Source: Thermoleophilaceae bacterium
GTDB taxonomy: Bacteria > Actinomycetota > Thermoleophilia > Solirubrobacterales > Thermoleophilaceae
Direction: 5' to 3'
Length of the DNA: 64,000 bases
NCBI GenBank assembly: GCA_040901445.1
Contig: JBBDYQ010000025.1
Coordinates: 249,925 to 313,924, forward strand
In this document: positions 8,001-17,291 of the stretch, piece by piece
How positions within the stretch are numbered: the stretch's first letter is position 1
How the letters are laid out: each line of letters starts with the position of its first letter
Notes under the pieces: model-generated
The model's database searches: none
The model's input: only the letters and a program-made list of their open reading frames with translations
What the model was told of the DNA's origin: nothing
Program-made: the position numbers and the translations under genes

Positions 8001-9634
8001 TCGCGCGCGACGACGCCCTGGCCGCCTTCGACGCCGAGCCGTTCGACCTCGTCGTCGTCGGGGGAGGGATCACCGGCGCGGGCGTGGCGCTGGACGCGGC
8101 ATCGCGCGGCTACGCCGTGGCGCTCGTCGAGCGCGACGACTACGCCGCCGGCACCTCCAGCCGCTCGTCGAAGCTCGTGCACGGCGGCCTGCGCTACCTG
8201 CAGAACTTCGATCTCGGGCTGGTGCGCGAGGCGCTGCTGGAGCGCTCCCTGCTCGTGAACCTGGCGCCGCATCTCGTCAAGCCGCTGCCGCTGCTGGTCG
8301 CGGCCTTCGAGGGCAAGCGGCCCGATCGGCTCACCGGGGTGGGGCTGAACATGTACGACGTGATGGCGGTGGACCGCATCCGCCGCCGCGATGACGAGGA
8401 CTGGTCACCCGACCGCCACCGCGTGATCCCCGAGGACGAGGTGCTCGAGCTGCTCCCCGCGCTCGCCCCGCGCGAGCCCAGCTCCGCCTATCTCTTCTAC
8501 GACTGCCAGACCGACGACGTGCGCCTGGTGCTCACCGTGCTGGGCGAGGCCGAGCGCTACGGGGCGGTGTGCGCCAACCGCGTCGAGGTCACCGGGCTGC
8601 TCGACGAGGGCGGCGGCGTGCGAGCGGTCGACCGCGTCTCCGGGCGCGAGCTGGACATCCGTGCCGACAACGTGGTCAACGCCACCGGCGTCTGGGCCGA
8701 CCGCATCCGGCCCGAGGAGCTGTACGCGGAGGAGGAGGTGCCGCGCATCCGGCCAAGCCGCGGCACCCACATCACGCTCGCGCGCGAGGACCTCGACGTG
8801 CGCGCCGGGGCGATCGTGCCGGCCGCGGGCGGCCGCACGATCTTCGTGCTGCCGTGGCTCGGGCGCACTCTGGTGGGCACGACCGACAACGACTACGAGG
8901 GCGAGCTCGACCACATCAAGCCCGACGACGGCGACGTGGACTACCTGCTGGACGCGGTCAACGAGTACTTCGGCGGCTCGCTGGGGCCCGCGGATCTCAC
9001 CGGCGCCTACGCCGGGGTGCGCCCGCTCATCTCCACGGGCGACCCCAAGAAGTCGGTGGACATCTCGCGCAAGGCCGAGCTCTACGAGACCAGCTCGGGC
9101 ATGGTCACGATCACCGGCGGCAAGCTCACGACCTGGCGCCGGATGGCCAAGCTGGCGGTGGACAGGATCGTGGAGCGCGAGGCGCGCGACGCTCCCTGCC
9201 GGACGCACGAGATCCCACTGGGCATGCCCGCCCGCGAAGAGGACCTCGCAGGGCTGGACGCCGACACGGGCGCGCTGCTCGGCGCCCGCTACGGTCACGC
9301 CGCGGCGCAGGTGCGCGGCGTGGCGCGCGAGCGCCCGGAGCTCGGCGAGCTCATCAGCCCCGACCTGCCCGACCTGCTGGCGGAGGCCGTCCAGGCCGTG
9401 CGCCAGGAGCAGGCCGCCACCGTGGCGGACGTCCTGCTGCGACGCACGCGCCTGGGCCTGCTGGACGCGCGCCGGCTGTGCAAGCCCGGGGCCGACGGCC
9501 CGGCGCGGGTGGCGGCCGCGATGGGCGCCGAGCTGGGCTGGGATGACACGCGCATGGCGGCCGAGCTCGCCGCCTGGCGCGAGACGGCCGCGGCCGAGGG
9601 CATCGACGCGAGCGCGCGCGAGGTGGCCGCATGA
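7997..9634 (+). CDS. glpD: Glycerol-3-phosphate dehydrogenase (FAD-dependent)
   Basis: Oxidises sn-glycerol-3-phosphate to dihydroxyacetone phosphate and passes electrons to the membrane quinone pool. The 545-residue protein starts at a GTG overlapping the nitroreductase stop. The FAD-binding motif is LVVVGGGITGAGVALDAASRGY (within residues 15-36), followed by GTSSRSSKLVHGGLRYLQ, a GlpD signature. The substrate-domain sequences RGTHITLAR and ITGGKLTTWRRMA are intact, and the C-terminal domain is present. The next gene starts inside the stop codon (ATGA), giving a glpD, DHPS-like and phosphoesterase operon. Confidence 0.93.
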   Translation: MIARDDALAAFDAEPFDLVVVGGGITGAGVALDAASRGYAVALVERDDYAAGTSSRSSKLVHGGLRYLQNFDLGLVREALLERSLLVNLAPHLVKPLPLLVAAFEGKRPDRLTGVGLNMYDVMAVDRIRRRDDEDWSPDRHRVIPEDEVLELLPALAPREPSSAYLFYDCQTDDVRLVLTVLGEAERYGAVCANRVEVTGLLDEGGGVRAVDRVSGRELDIRADNVVNATGVWADRIRPEELYAEEEVPRIRPSRGTHITLAREDLDVRAGAIVPAAGGRTIFVLPWLGRTLVGTTDNDYEGELDHIKPDDGDVDYLLDAVNEYFGGSLGPADLTGAYAGVRPLISTGDPKKSVDISRKAELYETSSGMVTITGGKLTTWRRMAKLAVDRIVEREARDAPCRTHEIPLGMPAREEDLAGLDADTGALLGARYGHAAAQVRGVARERPELGELISPDLPDLLAEAVQAVRQEQAATVADVLLRRTRLGLLDARRLCKPGADGPARVAAAMGAELGWDDTRMAAELAAWRETAAAEGIDASAREVAA

Positions 9635-10473
9635 GGCTGGCGCTGCGGCTTCGCGACAAGCTGCTCGACATCGATCCGGGACGCCCGCTGGTCATGGGCA
9701 TCGAGAACGCGTCGCCCGACTCCTTCTCGGGCAACGGCCACGCGGCCGGTGCCGACATCGTGGACGTGGGCGGCGAGTCCGGCCGCACCGATGTCGCGCC
9801 GGTGCCCGCCCAGGAGGAGATCGAACGAGTGGTGCCCGTGGTGGAGCGCCTCGTGGCGCAGGGCGCGCTCGTCTCGGTGGACACCTGGAAGGTCGAGGTG
9901 GCCCGCGCCGTGCTGGACGCCGGCGCCGTCATGATCAACGACGTCAGCGGCCTGCGCGATCCCGAGATCGCGTCCGCGTGCGCGCAGACGGGCGCGGCGC
10001 TCGTGCTCATGCACACTCGCGGGGAGCCGAAGATGAAGGAGTTCCCCGGCTACGGGGACGTGGTGGGCGACGTGGTGGCCTTCCTGCGCGAGCGGATGAT
10101 CCTCGCGGCGGAACACGGGGTAGGGGAGGAGCAGATCGTGCTCGACCCCGGACCGGACTTCGCCAAGACCCCCGCCGAGACCGTGGCCGTGCTGCGCCGC
10201 CTCGACGTCGTGGCGGCTCTCGGGCGGCCGGTGCTCCTGGCGGTCTCACGCAAGGACTTCGTCGGCCAGGTCACCGGGCGGATGCCGCGCCGGCGCCTCG
10301 CCGGCACGCTCGCGGCGATCGCCGACGGCGTGGACCGCGGCGCCGCCATCCTGCGCGTGCACGACGTGCCCGAGACACTCGACTACCTCGCCGTGCGCGG
10401 CGCGCTGCGAGGCGAGCGCGAGGTTCACCCCGGGCCGCTCGAAGAAGGGTTGCGCAGGGAGCCGGCCGCATGA
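9631..10473 (+). CDS. Dihydropteroate synthase-like protein, divergent
   Basis: Pterin-binding TIM-barrel enzyme of the dihydropteroate synthase family, 280 residues. Family motifs are recognisable but altered: MGIENASPDSFS replaces the usual N-V-T-P-D-S-F-S, DVGGESGRTDVAP replaces G-G-E-S-T-R-P-G, and DPGPDFAKT replaces D-P-G-I-G-F-G-K-T. SRKDFVG and the final RVHDV are kept. The changed second loop is where the family contacts pyrophosphate and p-aminobenzoate, so this may be a paralogue with a different substrate. It overlaps glpD and the phosphoesterase by 4 bases each. Confidence 0.78.
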   Translation: MRLALRLRDKLLDIDPGRPLVMGIENASPDSFSGNGHAAGADIVDVGGESGRTDVAPVPAQEEIERVVPVVERLVAQGALVSVDTWKVEVARAVLDAGAVMINDVSGLRDPEIASACAQTGAALVLMHTRGEPKMKEFPGYGDVVGDVVAFLRERMILAAEHGVGEEQIVLDPGPDFAKTPAETVAVLRRLDVVAALGRPVLLAVSRKDFVGQVTGRMPRRRLAGTLAAIADGVDRGAAILRVHDVPETLDYLAVRGALRGEREVHPGPLEEGLRREPAA

Positions 10474-11267
10474 GCGTCACCATCGCCCAGCTCTCCGACC
10501 TTCACTGCGGCTCACCGCACTTCGTCCCCACCCTGCTCGAGCGCGCGATCGTGGAGATCAACGAGCTGGCGCCGGACCTCGTGATCGTCTCCGGCGACCT
10601 GACCAACGAGGGCTTCCGTCAGGAGTTCCAGACCGCGCGCGACTATCTCGACCGCGTGGAGTGCGAGCACATGATCGTGATCCCCGGCAACCACGACGCC
10701 CGCAACGTGGGCTACGTGCATTTCGAGGACCTGTTCGGCGACCGCCGCGCGGCGACGACGGTCGAGGGCGTCTCGGTGGTGGCGGTGGACTCCACCGAGC
10801 CCGACCTCGACCACGGCACCATCGGCCGCGGACGCTACGGCTGGATCGAGGAGAGCTTCGACCCCGGCGCGTTCCTGCGCGTGTTCGTCCTCCACCATCA
10901 CCTGCTGCCCATCCCCGGTACGGGCCGCGAGCGCAACGTCGTGCACGATGCGGGCGACACGCTCGAGTGCCTCCAGCGCGCCGACGCCCACCTCGTCCTG
11001 TCCGGGCACAAGCACGTGCCGTATGCGTGGCGGCTGGAGAACCTCTTCGTCGTGAACGCCGGCACCGTCTCCACCACCCGCCTGCGCGGCCGCACCAAGC
11101 CCTGTTACAACGTGATCGAGGCGTCGCCGGAGCGGGTCTCGATCTTCCGCAAGTACCCGTTCCACGAGCGGGACGCGATCATCGCGTTCAGCCCGCAGAC
11201 CTACGAGTACGAGAAGGACCAGGCGCTGCTGGGCGAGGCGGCGCCGGGCCCGCGGGCACAGGGGTAG
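10470..11267 (+). CDS. Calcineurin-like metallophosphoesterase
   Basis: Two-metal phosphoesterase, 265 residues. All metal-ligand blocks are present: QLSDLHCGSP (about 7-16), VIVSGDLTNEG (38-48), IPGNHDARN (70-78), VLHHHLLP (about 147) and LSGHKHVPYAW (about 178). The arrangement resembles bacterial cyclic-nucleotide phosphodiesterases (CpdA/Icc-like), although these motifs alone do not fix the substrate. No signal peptide is seen, so it should be cytoplasmic. It is coupled to the dihydropteroate synthase-like gene by an ATGA overlap. Confidence 0.9.
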   Translation: MSVTIAQLSDLHCGSPHFVPTLLERAIVEINELAPDLVIVSGDLTNEGFRQEFQTARDYLDRVECEHMIVIPGNHDARNVGYVHFEDLFGDRRAATTVEGVSVVAVDSTEPDLDHGTIGRGRYGWIEESFDPGAFLRVFVLHHHLLPIPGTGRERNVVHDAGDTLECLQRADAHLVLSGHKHVPYAWRLENLFVVNAGTVSTTRLRGRTKPCYNVIEASPERVSIFRKYPFHERDAIIAFSPQTYEYEKDQALLGEAAPGPRAQG

Positions 11268-11315
11268 GAGCCTCTCAAGAAGCCGCACCGGCGGCCGATC
11301 ACGCGGGGGAAGGGC

Positions 11316-13103
11316 ATGCCCTCCGCGTCCGTCATCGTCCTCGCCTACGGCAACCGCGCCGTCACCGAGCGCTGCCTCGACTCGCTCGCCGCGGCACTCG
11401 GCGACGAGCTGGGAGGCGCCTACGAGCTCGTGCTGGTGGACAACGGCTCGCCGGACGACACCGCGGAGCTGTTCCGCGCCTGGGAGGACCGCGCCACGGT
11501 GCTCCTGCTGGACGAGAACCGCAACTTCGCCGGCGGCTGCAACGCGGGTGCGCGCGCCGCGGCCGGCGACGTGCTCGTCTTCCTCAACAACGACACCGAG
11601 GTGCCGGCGGGTGCGCTCGAGGCCGTCGTCGAGGCCGCGCGGCAGCCCGGCGTGGGCGTGGCCGGCACCCGGCTGCTCTACCCGGACGGGACCATCCAGC
11701 ACGCCGGCGTGGTGCACAAGGAGTGGCAGCCGGGCCGGGTGCTGCCGCTGCATCTCTTCCATCACGAGCCGGGCGACCTGCCTGGGGCGCGCGCCTCCTA
11801 CGACCTCGACGCGGTCACCGGGGCATGCCTGGCGATGCCCGCGCCGCTGTTCGAGGAGCTCGGCGGATTCGACGAGGCCTACGTAAACGGCCTCGAGGAC
11901 ATCGACCTCTGCCTGCGGGCAAGGACCGCGGGGCATCGGGTGGTCTACCGCGGGGACGTGCACCTCGTCCACCACGAGCGCCTGACGCGGGGGGCCAACC
12001 ACGACGAGAAGCCCAACGCCGCGATCTTCCACCGCCGCTGGAACCCCCTGCTCTCCGACGACAGCGACATCCTCGGGACGCTCTTCGGCCTGGGCCTCGG
12101 GCCGATCCCGCCCGACGCGGGCATGCTTCCGCAGCCGGGAGGCGCCCAGCTCGCGGTCCACGGGCGCCTGCGCTCACCGGCGCCGGAGGGGTTCGAGGCC
12201 CGGGCGCTCATCGGCGCCCTCGCGGAAGCGGGGCTCGACGTGGCGGCCCGGGACTGGTTCCCGGTCTGGGAGGCGCCCACCGACGGCGGCCCGCAGTGGC
12301 ACGCGCTCGCCGCCGCCGTCAAGCGCCCGCCTCATCCAGCCGCCGCGGCCATCCGCGTCGCCACCGGGAGCCTCTTGTCGCTGCCCGCCGGCAGTGCGGC
12401 GGTCGCGCGCATCGCGGCGGTGCCTCGCGGCGCGCTGGACGTGGCCGCGGTGTGGGCGGCTGCTCCCGCGCTCGTCGACGAGCTGGTGGAGGGCGGCTTC
12501 CCCCGCGAGCGGGCGCACTGGCTGCCGCCGGCGATCCCGCAGAGACCCCCGGGCCCGGGTGGGGAGGGCATCCTGGCGCTTTTCCCGGCCCACGACCTCG
12601 ACGCCGCCGCCCTGCTGCTCGAAGCGCTCTCGGGCCTCGGCGACCAGCGGATCCGGCTGCTTCCAAACGTCAAGGGCGCGCTGGTCACCGCCTTCGCCGC
12701 AGGCCGCCTGCCCGCCGCGGAGCTGCTGGATCCCACCTCGGACGAGCGCGCGCTGGGCGAGCTGGCGGGCTCGGCGGACGTGGTTTGCGGGTCCGACGGC
12801 GACGGCTTCGAACGGCGGCTGCTGCTCGCCGGCGCCGCGGGCGCCGCGGTAGTGGCGCCCGCGGGCGGCGCCGCCGCGGCGGTGCTCGGAGACGGCGTGG
12901 GGCCCACGGCCGGGGCCGGCGGGCTGCGGGCGGCGCTCGAGCGTGCACTGGCGGACGACACTTCCCGGGCCGCGCGCTCGGACCTGGTCGCGATGACCTG
13001 CGGGCACGCGGCTGTGGGAGCGAGGCTTCGCGAACTCGTGGAGCGCCTGGCCGCCGCGCGCCGGGCTCCCGCGCCGCTCGCCGGGGCATCCGCCCGCCTC
13101 TAG
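11316..13103 (+). CDS. Glycosyltransferase family 2 protein with a C-terminal GT-B-like domain
   Basis: Transfers a sugar from a nucleotide-sugar donor, probably in cell-surface glycan synthesis. Residues 1-255 are a GT2 domain: SVIVLAYGN start, LVLVDNGSPDDT, the DXD-type site FLNNDTEVP (about 90-98), and GGFDEAYVNGLEDIDLCLRA (acid residues of the acceptor site). Residues 280-595 form a second region that resembles a degraded GT4-like fold, with a late EG-like region replaced by ADVVCGSDGDGFERRLLLAGAAGAAVVAP. GGGGGAAGGG-type spacing before the ATG (11301-11315) supplies a ribosome site. The acceptor is unknown. Confidence 0.85.
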   Translation: MPSASVIVLAYGNRAVTERCLDSLAAALGDELGGAYELVLVDNGSPDDTAELFRAWEDRATVLLLDENRNFAGGCNAGARAAAGDVLVFLNNDTEVPAGALEAVVEAARQPGVGVAGTRLLYPDGTIQHAGVVHKEWQPGRVLPLHLFHHEPGDLPGARASYDLDAVTGACLAMPAPLFEELGGFDEAYVNGLEDIDLCLRARTAGHRVVYRGDVHLVHHERLTRGANHDEKPNAAIFHRRWNPLLSDDSDILGTLFGLGLGPIPPDAGMLPQPGGAQLAVHGRLRSPAPEGFEARALIGALAEAGLDVAARDWFPVWEAPTDGGPQWHALAAAVKRPPHPAAAAIRVATGSLLSLPAGSAAVARIAAVPRGALDVAAVWAAAPALVDELVEGGFPRERAHWLPPAIPQRPPGPGGEGILALFPAHDLDAAALLLEALSGLGDQRIRLLPNVKGALVTAFAAGRLPAAELLDPTSDERALGELAGSADVVCGSDGDGFERRLLLAGAAGAAVVAPAGGAAAAVLGDGVGPTAGAGGLRAALERALADDTSRAARSDLVAMTCGHAAVGARLRELVERLAAARRAPAPLAGASARL

Positions 13104-13113
13104 CGCGCCCTGA

Positions 13114-13130
13114 GGGGGCAGAATGCCCCC
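13114..13130 (+). promoter_or_regulatory. Perfect 7-bp hairpin abutting the cDPG synthetase start codon
   Basis: GGGGGCA (13114-13120), loop GAA, TGCCCCC (13124-13130), with the GTG start at 13131. The stretch CAGAAT (13119-13124) also fits a -10 element 6 bases before the start, which would give a leaderless mRNA. The site can be read either as promoter or as translation-blocking hairpin, depending on where transcription starts. Confidence 0.5.
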
Positions 13131-14354
13131 GTGCGTGCCATCGCCCTGATCGACGGAGAGCATCACCCGGCCGTGGTGCGGGCCGCGCTCGACGCGCTCG
13201 ATCCCGTGGGTGTGGTGTTCTGCGGAGGCGAGGAGAAGGTGCACGCTGAGGTCCTGGACGATGCGACGGCGCACTACGGCCGCGACGTGGCGCTGGGACC
13301 GCCGGCCGAGTCGCTGCGGCGGCTCGTCGCGGAGACCGGCGCGCGGCGGGTGGTGGACCTGGCGGACGAGCCCGTGCTGCCCCCCGCGGCCAAGCTGCGG
13401 CTGGCCGCGCTGGTCCTGCACCTCGGCCTGAGCTATGAGGGACCGGGGCTGCGGCTGTCACCCCCGCCGTCCGAGCGGATCGAGTTCGCGGGGCCGAAGC
13501 TCGCGGTGATCGGGACCGGCAAGCGCACCGGCAAGACCGCCGTAGCCGGGCACCTGGCTTCGCTTCTGCGCGATCGGCGGCCGGTGATCGTGTCCATGGG
13601 ACGGGGCGGGCCGGCGGCGCCCCAGGTTGCCGATGCGGGCACGGGCCTGGCGGAGCTGGAGCGCATCGCCGCCGAGGGTCGCCACGCGGCGAGCGACTAC
13701 CTCGAGGACGCGGTGCTCGCCGGCGTGCCCACGGTGGGCTGCAGGCGCGTTGGCGGCGGGCTGGCAGGTGAGCCACACGAGTCCAACGCGGCGGCCGGAG
13801 CGCGCCTCGCCGCCTCACTCGGCCCAGGCGTGATCGTGCTGGAGGGGTCTGGGTCGTGCATCCCGCCGGTGGAGGCGGACCGGACCGTGTGCGTCGTCGG
13901 CGATCGCGCGGATGCGCTCGACGGCCTCGGCGTGTACCGCCTCCTGCGGGCGGACCTGGTGCTGGTCCCCGATCCCGCGCTCGTCCCGGAGGTCGCCCTG
14001 GCGTGCCCAGGCGAGACGATGGCCTTCATGCTTCGCGCGGAGCCCGCGGGGCCGCTGCCGGAGGGCGCCCGCGTGGCGGTTTTCAGTACCAGCTCGGCCC
14101 CGGTCCACGGGCTCGAGCCCCTGGTGGTCTCCTCAGCGCTGGCACGCCGCTCGGAACTCGCTGCCGACCTCGATCGCGCGGCGGCCGAGCGCTGCGACGT
14201 CTACCTCACGGAGCTGAAGGCCGCGGCGATCGACACCGTGGCGGTGCGCGCCCGCGCCGAGGGTGCTCGGGTCGTCTTCGTCAGGAACCGGCCGGTGGGG
14301 CTCGACGCCGATCTCGACGCCGCGCTCGTCAGGCTCGCAGACTCGGCTGGCTGA
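13131..14354 (+). CDS. Cyclic 2,3-diphosphoglycerate synthetase homologue
   Basis: In methanogens this enzyme closes 2,3-diphosphoglycerate into cyclic 2,3-diphosphoglycerate using ATP; the product is a thermoprotectant and phosphate store. The 407-residue protein begins with AIALIDGEHHPAVVRAAL, as I recall for the archaeal family. It has a P-loop at LAVIGTGKRTGKTAVAGHLASLL (about 125-147, GTGKRTGKT) and a second conserved block VIVLEGSGSCIPPVEAD (about 234-250). The 2-phosphoglycerate kinase that makes its substrate lies 2.9 kb downstream on the same strand. Its 3' end overlaps the convergent methyltransferase gene by 26 bases. Activity in this organism is not proven. Confidence 0.82.
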   Translation: MRAIALIDGEHHPAVVRAALDALDPVGVVFCGGEEKVHAEVLDDATAHYGRDVALGPPAESLRRLVAETGARRVVDLADEPVLPPAAKLRLAALVLHLGLSYEGPGLRLSPPPSERIEFAGPKLAVIGTGKRTGKTAVAGHLASLLRDRRPVIVSMGRGGPAAPQVADAGTGLAELERIAAEGRHAASDYLEDAVLAGVPTVGCRRVGGGLAGEPHESNAAAGARLAASLGPGVIVLEGSGSCIPPVEADRTVCVVGDRADALDGLGVYRLLRADLVLVPDPALVPEVALACPGETMAFMLRAEPAGPLPEGARVAVFSTSSAPVHGLEPLVVSSALARRSELAADLDRAAAERCDVYLTELKAAAIDTVAVRARAEGARVVFVRNRPVGLDADLDAALVRLADSAG

Positions 14355-15492
14355 ACAGCTCGAGCGCGGACGCCTCGATCACGGTTGCCGTCGGCCCGGG
14401 ATGGGGCGAGTCCGTGACGATCGCCACGTCGACGTGGTCGGGCAGCTCCCGTCCGTCCAGCGCCGCCGCAGCGCAGGCCAGCGCGTCCTCGGCGCCGATC
14501 GACCCCGGCGGGGCGTGAAGCTGCAGCGAGGCGTTCCCCTCGTTAAGGTCGGCGAAGCCGCGGAGCACCTGGGAGAGTGCATCGGGTCGCCACTCCGGGC
14601 TGCACCAGAGGCTCTTCGACTCCGGCCGCACGTCCCACGCCCGCATCGTGTCCCGGGCCACGAGGTGCGCGCACCCGCCGCAGCGCAGGAGCGAGGGCCC
14701 GAGGCGCTCCAGCCGGCCGCCACAGGCCTGACAGCGGAGCGCGCGGAGCAGGGTGGGCTCGAGATCCGCCTGATCCACGTGCGGCCCGGCGGGCTCGCTG
14801 CGCTCGAGCAGGTACGCCTTGCGCCACGAGTCCCCGAAGCTCGCGGCCTCGAACAGCTCCACCCACTGGCGGGCGTTCGCGGTCGCTTCGAGCGTCGCGT
14901 GGGGTGTGACCTCCGGGATGAAGTCGGCCAGGCTGGCCATCGTGGAGAAGAGGCCGTTCGGCACCGGAAGGGGGCGCGAGCTGAAGCCCTCGCGCTCAGC
15001 GCAGCACTCTGCAATCTCGGCCGGTGTGGGAAGCCCGAACTCGTCGTGCTCGGAGAGCCATCCCGGAACCTCCTGCCCCGAGCGCACGAACACCGCTCTG
15101 ACGAGGTCGTCGATCGGGCCCATCTCGCTGGACGGGCACGCCACCACCACGCGGTTCGCGGACACTCGGGCCAGCTCGTCCACGAAGGCGGTCCGGTCGG
15201 CCGGCGGCACGTGCTCCAGGACGTCGAGTGAGATGACGGTGTCGAACGAGGCGTCGGCGAAGGGCAGCCGCCCGGGGCCGTTGCGCACCGCCAGCATCGA
15301 CGGTCCCGCGGGTAGCGGGAACTGCATGTCCATCCCGACGAAGGGGCTGCCGGGGTCGACGCACGCGAAGCCGTGGGGTCCCGATCCGGCGTCCAGCAGG
15401 CTGGCTGAGAGCTCGCGCTTGCGGCCGAGCACCACCGGAGTGACGAGCGCGTAGCGGCACAGCCAGTTCAGCATCTGCGTGGTGGCCGCCAT
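14329..15492 (-). CDS. SAM-dependent methyltransferase with Trm112-like zinc ribbon
   Basis: Class I methyltransferase, 387 residues from the ATG at 15492; a GTG at 15540 would add 16 residues but overlap the upstream gene by 44 bases. The SAM region reads SLLDAGSGPHGF, and VISLDVLEHVPP is the motif II region typical of small-molecule and glycan methyltransferases. Near residue 250 a CxxC-type zinc ribbon, LRCQACGGRLERL then LLRCGGCAHLVARD, resembles Trm112/YbaR modules. The gene follows the glycosyltransferase-methyltransferase fusion gene at 4 bases. A surface polysaccharide or lipid is the likely acceptor. Confidence 0.78.
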   Translation of the reverse strand: MAATTQMLNWLCRYALVTPVVLGRKRELSASLLDAGSGPHGFACVDPGSPFVGMDMQFPLPAGPSMLAVRNGPGRLPFADASFDTVISLDVLEHVPPADRTAFVDELARVSANRVVVACPSSEMGPIDDLVRAVFVRSGQEVPGWLSEHDEFGLPTPAEIAECCAEREGFSSRPLPVPNGLFSTMASLADFIPEVTPHATLEATANARQWVELFEAASFGDSWRKAYLLERSEPAGPHVDQADLEPTLLRALRCQACGGRLERLGPSLLRCGGCAHLVARDTMRAWDVRPESKSLWCSPEWRPDALSQVLRGFADLNEGNASLQLHAPPGSIGAEDALACAAAALDGRELPDHVDVAIVTDSPHPGPTATVIEASALELFSQPSLRA

Positions 15493-15496
15493 TCGC

Positions 15497-17257
15497 TCAG
15501 GCTGCGCTTGCGGCGAGGTCCGCGCTTGCGCGGCGGTCACGATCGGCGTCGGGGTAGACGATCGCCAGGATCGTGTGCTCGAGGGTGTGGAGGTCGTTCG
15601 ACCGCGTCAGTCCCACGCTTCCGTGCTCGAACCCCCAGGCCTCCATCAGCGCGGCGAACTCGGAGATGTTCCACTCGCGCACGTGACAGAGGTGCTCCGG
15701 CGGGCCGAGGTCGTCAGCGCCGCGCGTGCGGTCGCGCTCGGGGGTGGAGAGGATGATCGCCTCGACCGATTCGAGGATCCCCCGCATGTTGTCGAGCAGC
15801 AGGTCCGGGCGCACGAGGTGCTCGATCACGTCGGCACACACCACCACCGATCCCGTCAGCTCCTCGGGTGAGAGCGGCAGCGGATCCTCGCTGTCGAAGT
15901 CGTGCTCGCGCCAGCTCCCGTAGGGGAACTTCTGGCGGCACAGGTCGAGGTTCGGGCCGAAGTCGATCCCCACGATCTCGAAGCGCGGATGCAGAGCGGC
16001 GAGCTTGTCGCCGCTGCCGGGCCCGAGGTCGATGATCCGCCGCGCGCCCAGCCGCTCGGCCACGCGTGCCGCCTCCGGATAGACGTCGGGCTGCCACACC
16101 ACGTTGTCGCGCTCCTCGATGAGGTCGACGAAGTACTCGGGGGCGTCCCGGTGGACGTAGCCCGGCTTGATGCAGTACGAGCCCACGTCGTCGCGCCCGG
16201 GCAGCTCCACCCTGCGCGCGAGGGGGACGGCGAGCCCGCGCCGGGAATGGTCGAGCCCGTGCCGAGCCCCCACGTCCCATGGGTCGGCGGCGAGGGCGGC
16301 GAGGAAGCAGCCGGCCGCCTCCGCGAACCGGGCGTCCGCGAGCGCCGTGCGTCCGGCGCCGATCTGGCCGGCCGCCTCGGCCTTGTCCTCGTTCGAGACG
16401 TCGATCACGTGCTCGAGCGGCACGCCCTCGGTCCGGGCCACGTGCATGTAGAGGCCGACGAAGTGGTCGAACGCCGCCACGAGGTCATCGACGGCGAGGT
16501 CGGCGGCGCGCAGATTGGCCAGTATCCAGCGCCGGAAGGGGAGCTCGCGCTGGAGGATCCCGATGACCTCGTTGCCACTCTTGCCGTGGTTCATGTTGCC
16601 GCCGTGGACGCGGTACCGGGAGAGCGCGGCGGTGAGGAAGTCCACCTCTGCGACCTCGGCCACGCGCGCCGCGACGAACCAGTCCTGGTAGGGCGAGAAC
16701 GACGGGATGGGGCAGAAGCGGTCCCGCAGCGACGCGCGCACCATGAGGGCCGGGGCGGAGATGAAGTTCTCCCGCAGGAGCCGCGGCAGCACACGTCCGC
16801 GCGCCGGAGTCACCCGGTTCTGGGCGAAGAACGACGGATGGACCGTGCGGTCCTCCTCGTCCACGATCTCCATGTCCCCGTAGACGAGGCCGACCTCCGG
16901 GCGCCGGGTGAACGCCTCGGCCAGGAGGCGGGTGCGGTCCTCGGGCCACGTGTCGTCCGCGTCGAGGAAGGTGATCAGCTCGCCGCGCGCCTCTTCCATC
17001 CCGCGGGTCGTGGCCGCGGCCAGGCCGCCGTTGTCCTGGCGTATGTAGCGGATCCTCCCGTCGGACTGCGCCGCGTAACGCTGCGCGATCTCGGGCGTCG
17101 CGTCGGTGGAGCCGTCGTCCACGACCACCAGCTCGAGACGGTCGGCCGGGTAGTCCTGGCGCAGCGCACTCTCGAGCGCACGACCGAGGTAGCGCTCGTA
17201 GTTGTAGGCGGCCACGACGCCGCTGACACGCGGGGACGGTGCCATCGCCCCGTTCAT
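15497..17257 (-). CDS. Bifunctional glycosyltransferase (GT2) and methyltransferase
   Basis: A 586-residue fusion. Residues 1-230 are a GT2 domain with SGVVAAYNYERYLGRALES, VVVDDGSTDAT and the DXD-type FLDADDTW (about 95-102). A helical, TPR-like middle (about 280-330, ALADARFAEAAGCFLAALAADPW) follows. Residues 380-560 are a class I methyltransferase with IIDLGPGSGDKLA, IVGIDFGPN and VVCADVIEHL. Such fusions occur in polysaccharide clusters, where the chain is extended and methylated by one protein. It is the first gene of a minus-strand pair divergent from the 2-phosphoglycerate kinase gene. Confidence 0.85.
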   Translation of the reverse strand: MNGAMAPSPRVSGVVAAYNYERYLGRALESALRQDYPADRLELVVVDDGSTDATPEIAQRYAAQSDGRIRYIRQDNGGLAAATTRGMEEARGELITFLDADDTWPEDRTRLLAEAFTRRPEVGLVYGDMEIVDEEDRTVHPSFFAQNRVTPARGRVLPRLLRENFISAPALMVRASLRDRFCPIPSFSPYQDWFVAARVAEVAEVDFLTAALSRYRVHGGNMNHGKSGNEVIGILQRELPFRRWILANLRAADLAVDDLVAAFDHFVGLYMHVARTEGVPLEHVIDVSNEDKAEAAGQIGAGRTALADARFAEAAGCFLAALAADPWDVGARHGLDHSRRGLAVPLARRVELPGRDDVGSYCIKPGYVHRDAPEYFVDLIEERDNVVWQPDVYPEAARVAERLGARRIIDLGPGSGDKLAALHPRFEIVGIDFGPNLDLCRQKFPYGSWREHDFDSEDPLPLSPEELTGSVVVCADVIEHLVRPDLLLDNMRGILESVEAIILSTPERDRTRGADDLGPPEHLCHVREWNISEFAALMEAWGFEHGSVGLTRSNDLHTLEHTILAIVYPDADRDRRASADLAASAA

Positions 17258-17273
17258 CGACGGCCACCCGGCG

Positions 17274-17291
17274 AGCTTGAGTCGTCAAGCT
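17274..17291 (+). promoter_or_regulatory. Perfect inverted repeat in the divergent intergenic region
   Basis: AGCTTGA, spacer GTCG, TCAAGCT: 7-bp perfect arms centred in the 40-base gap between the glycosyltransferase gene (leftward) and the 2-phosphoglycerate kinase gene (rightward). It lies 6 bases before the kinase ATG. It may be an operator serving both promoters, or a hairpin at the start of either mRNA. Confidence 0.5.
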
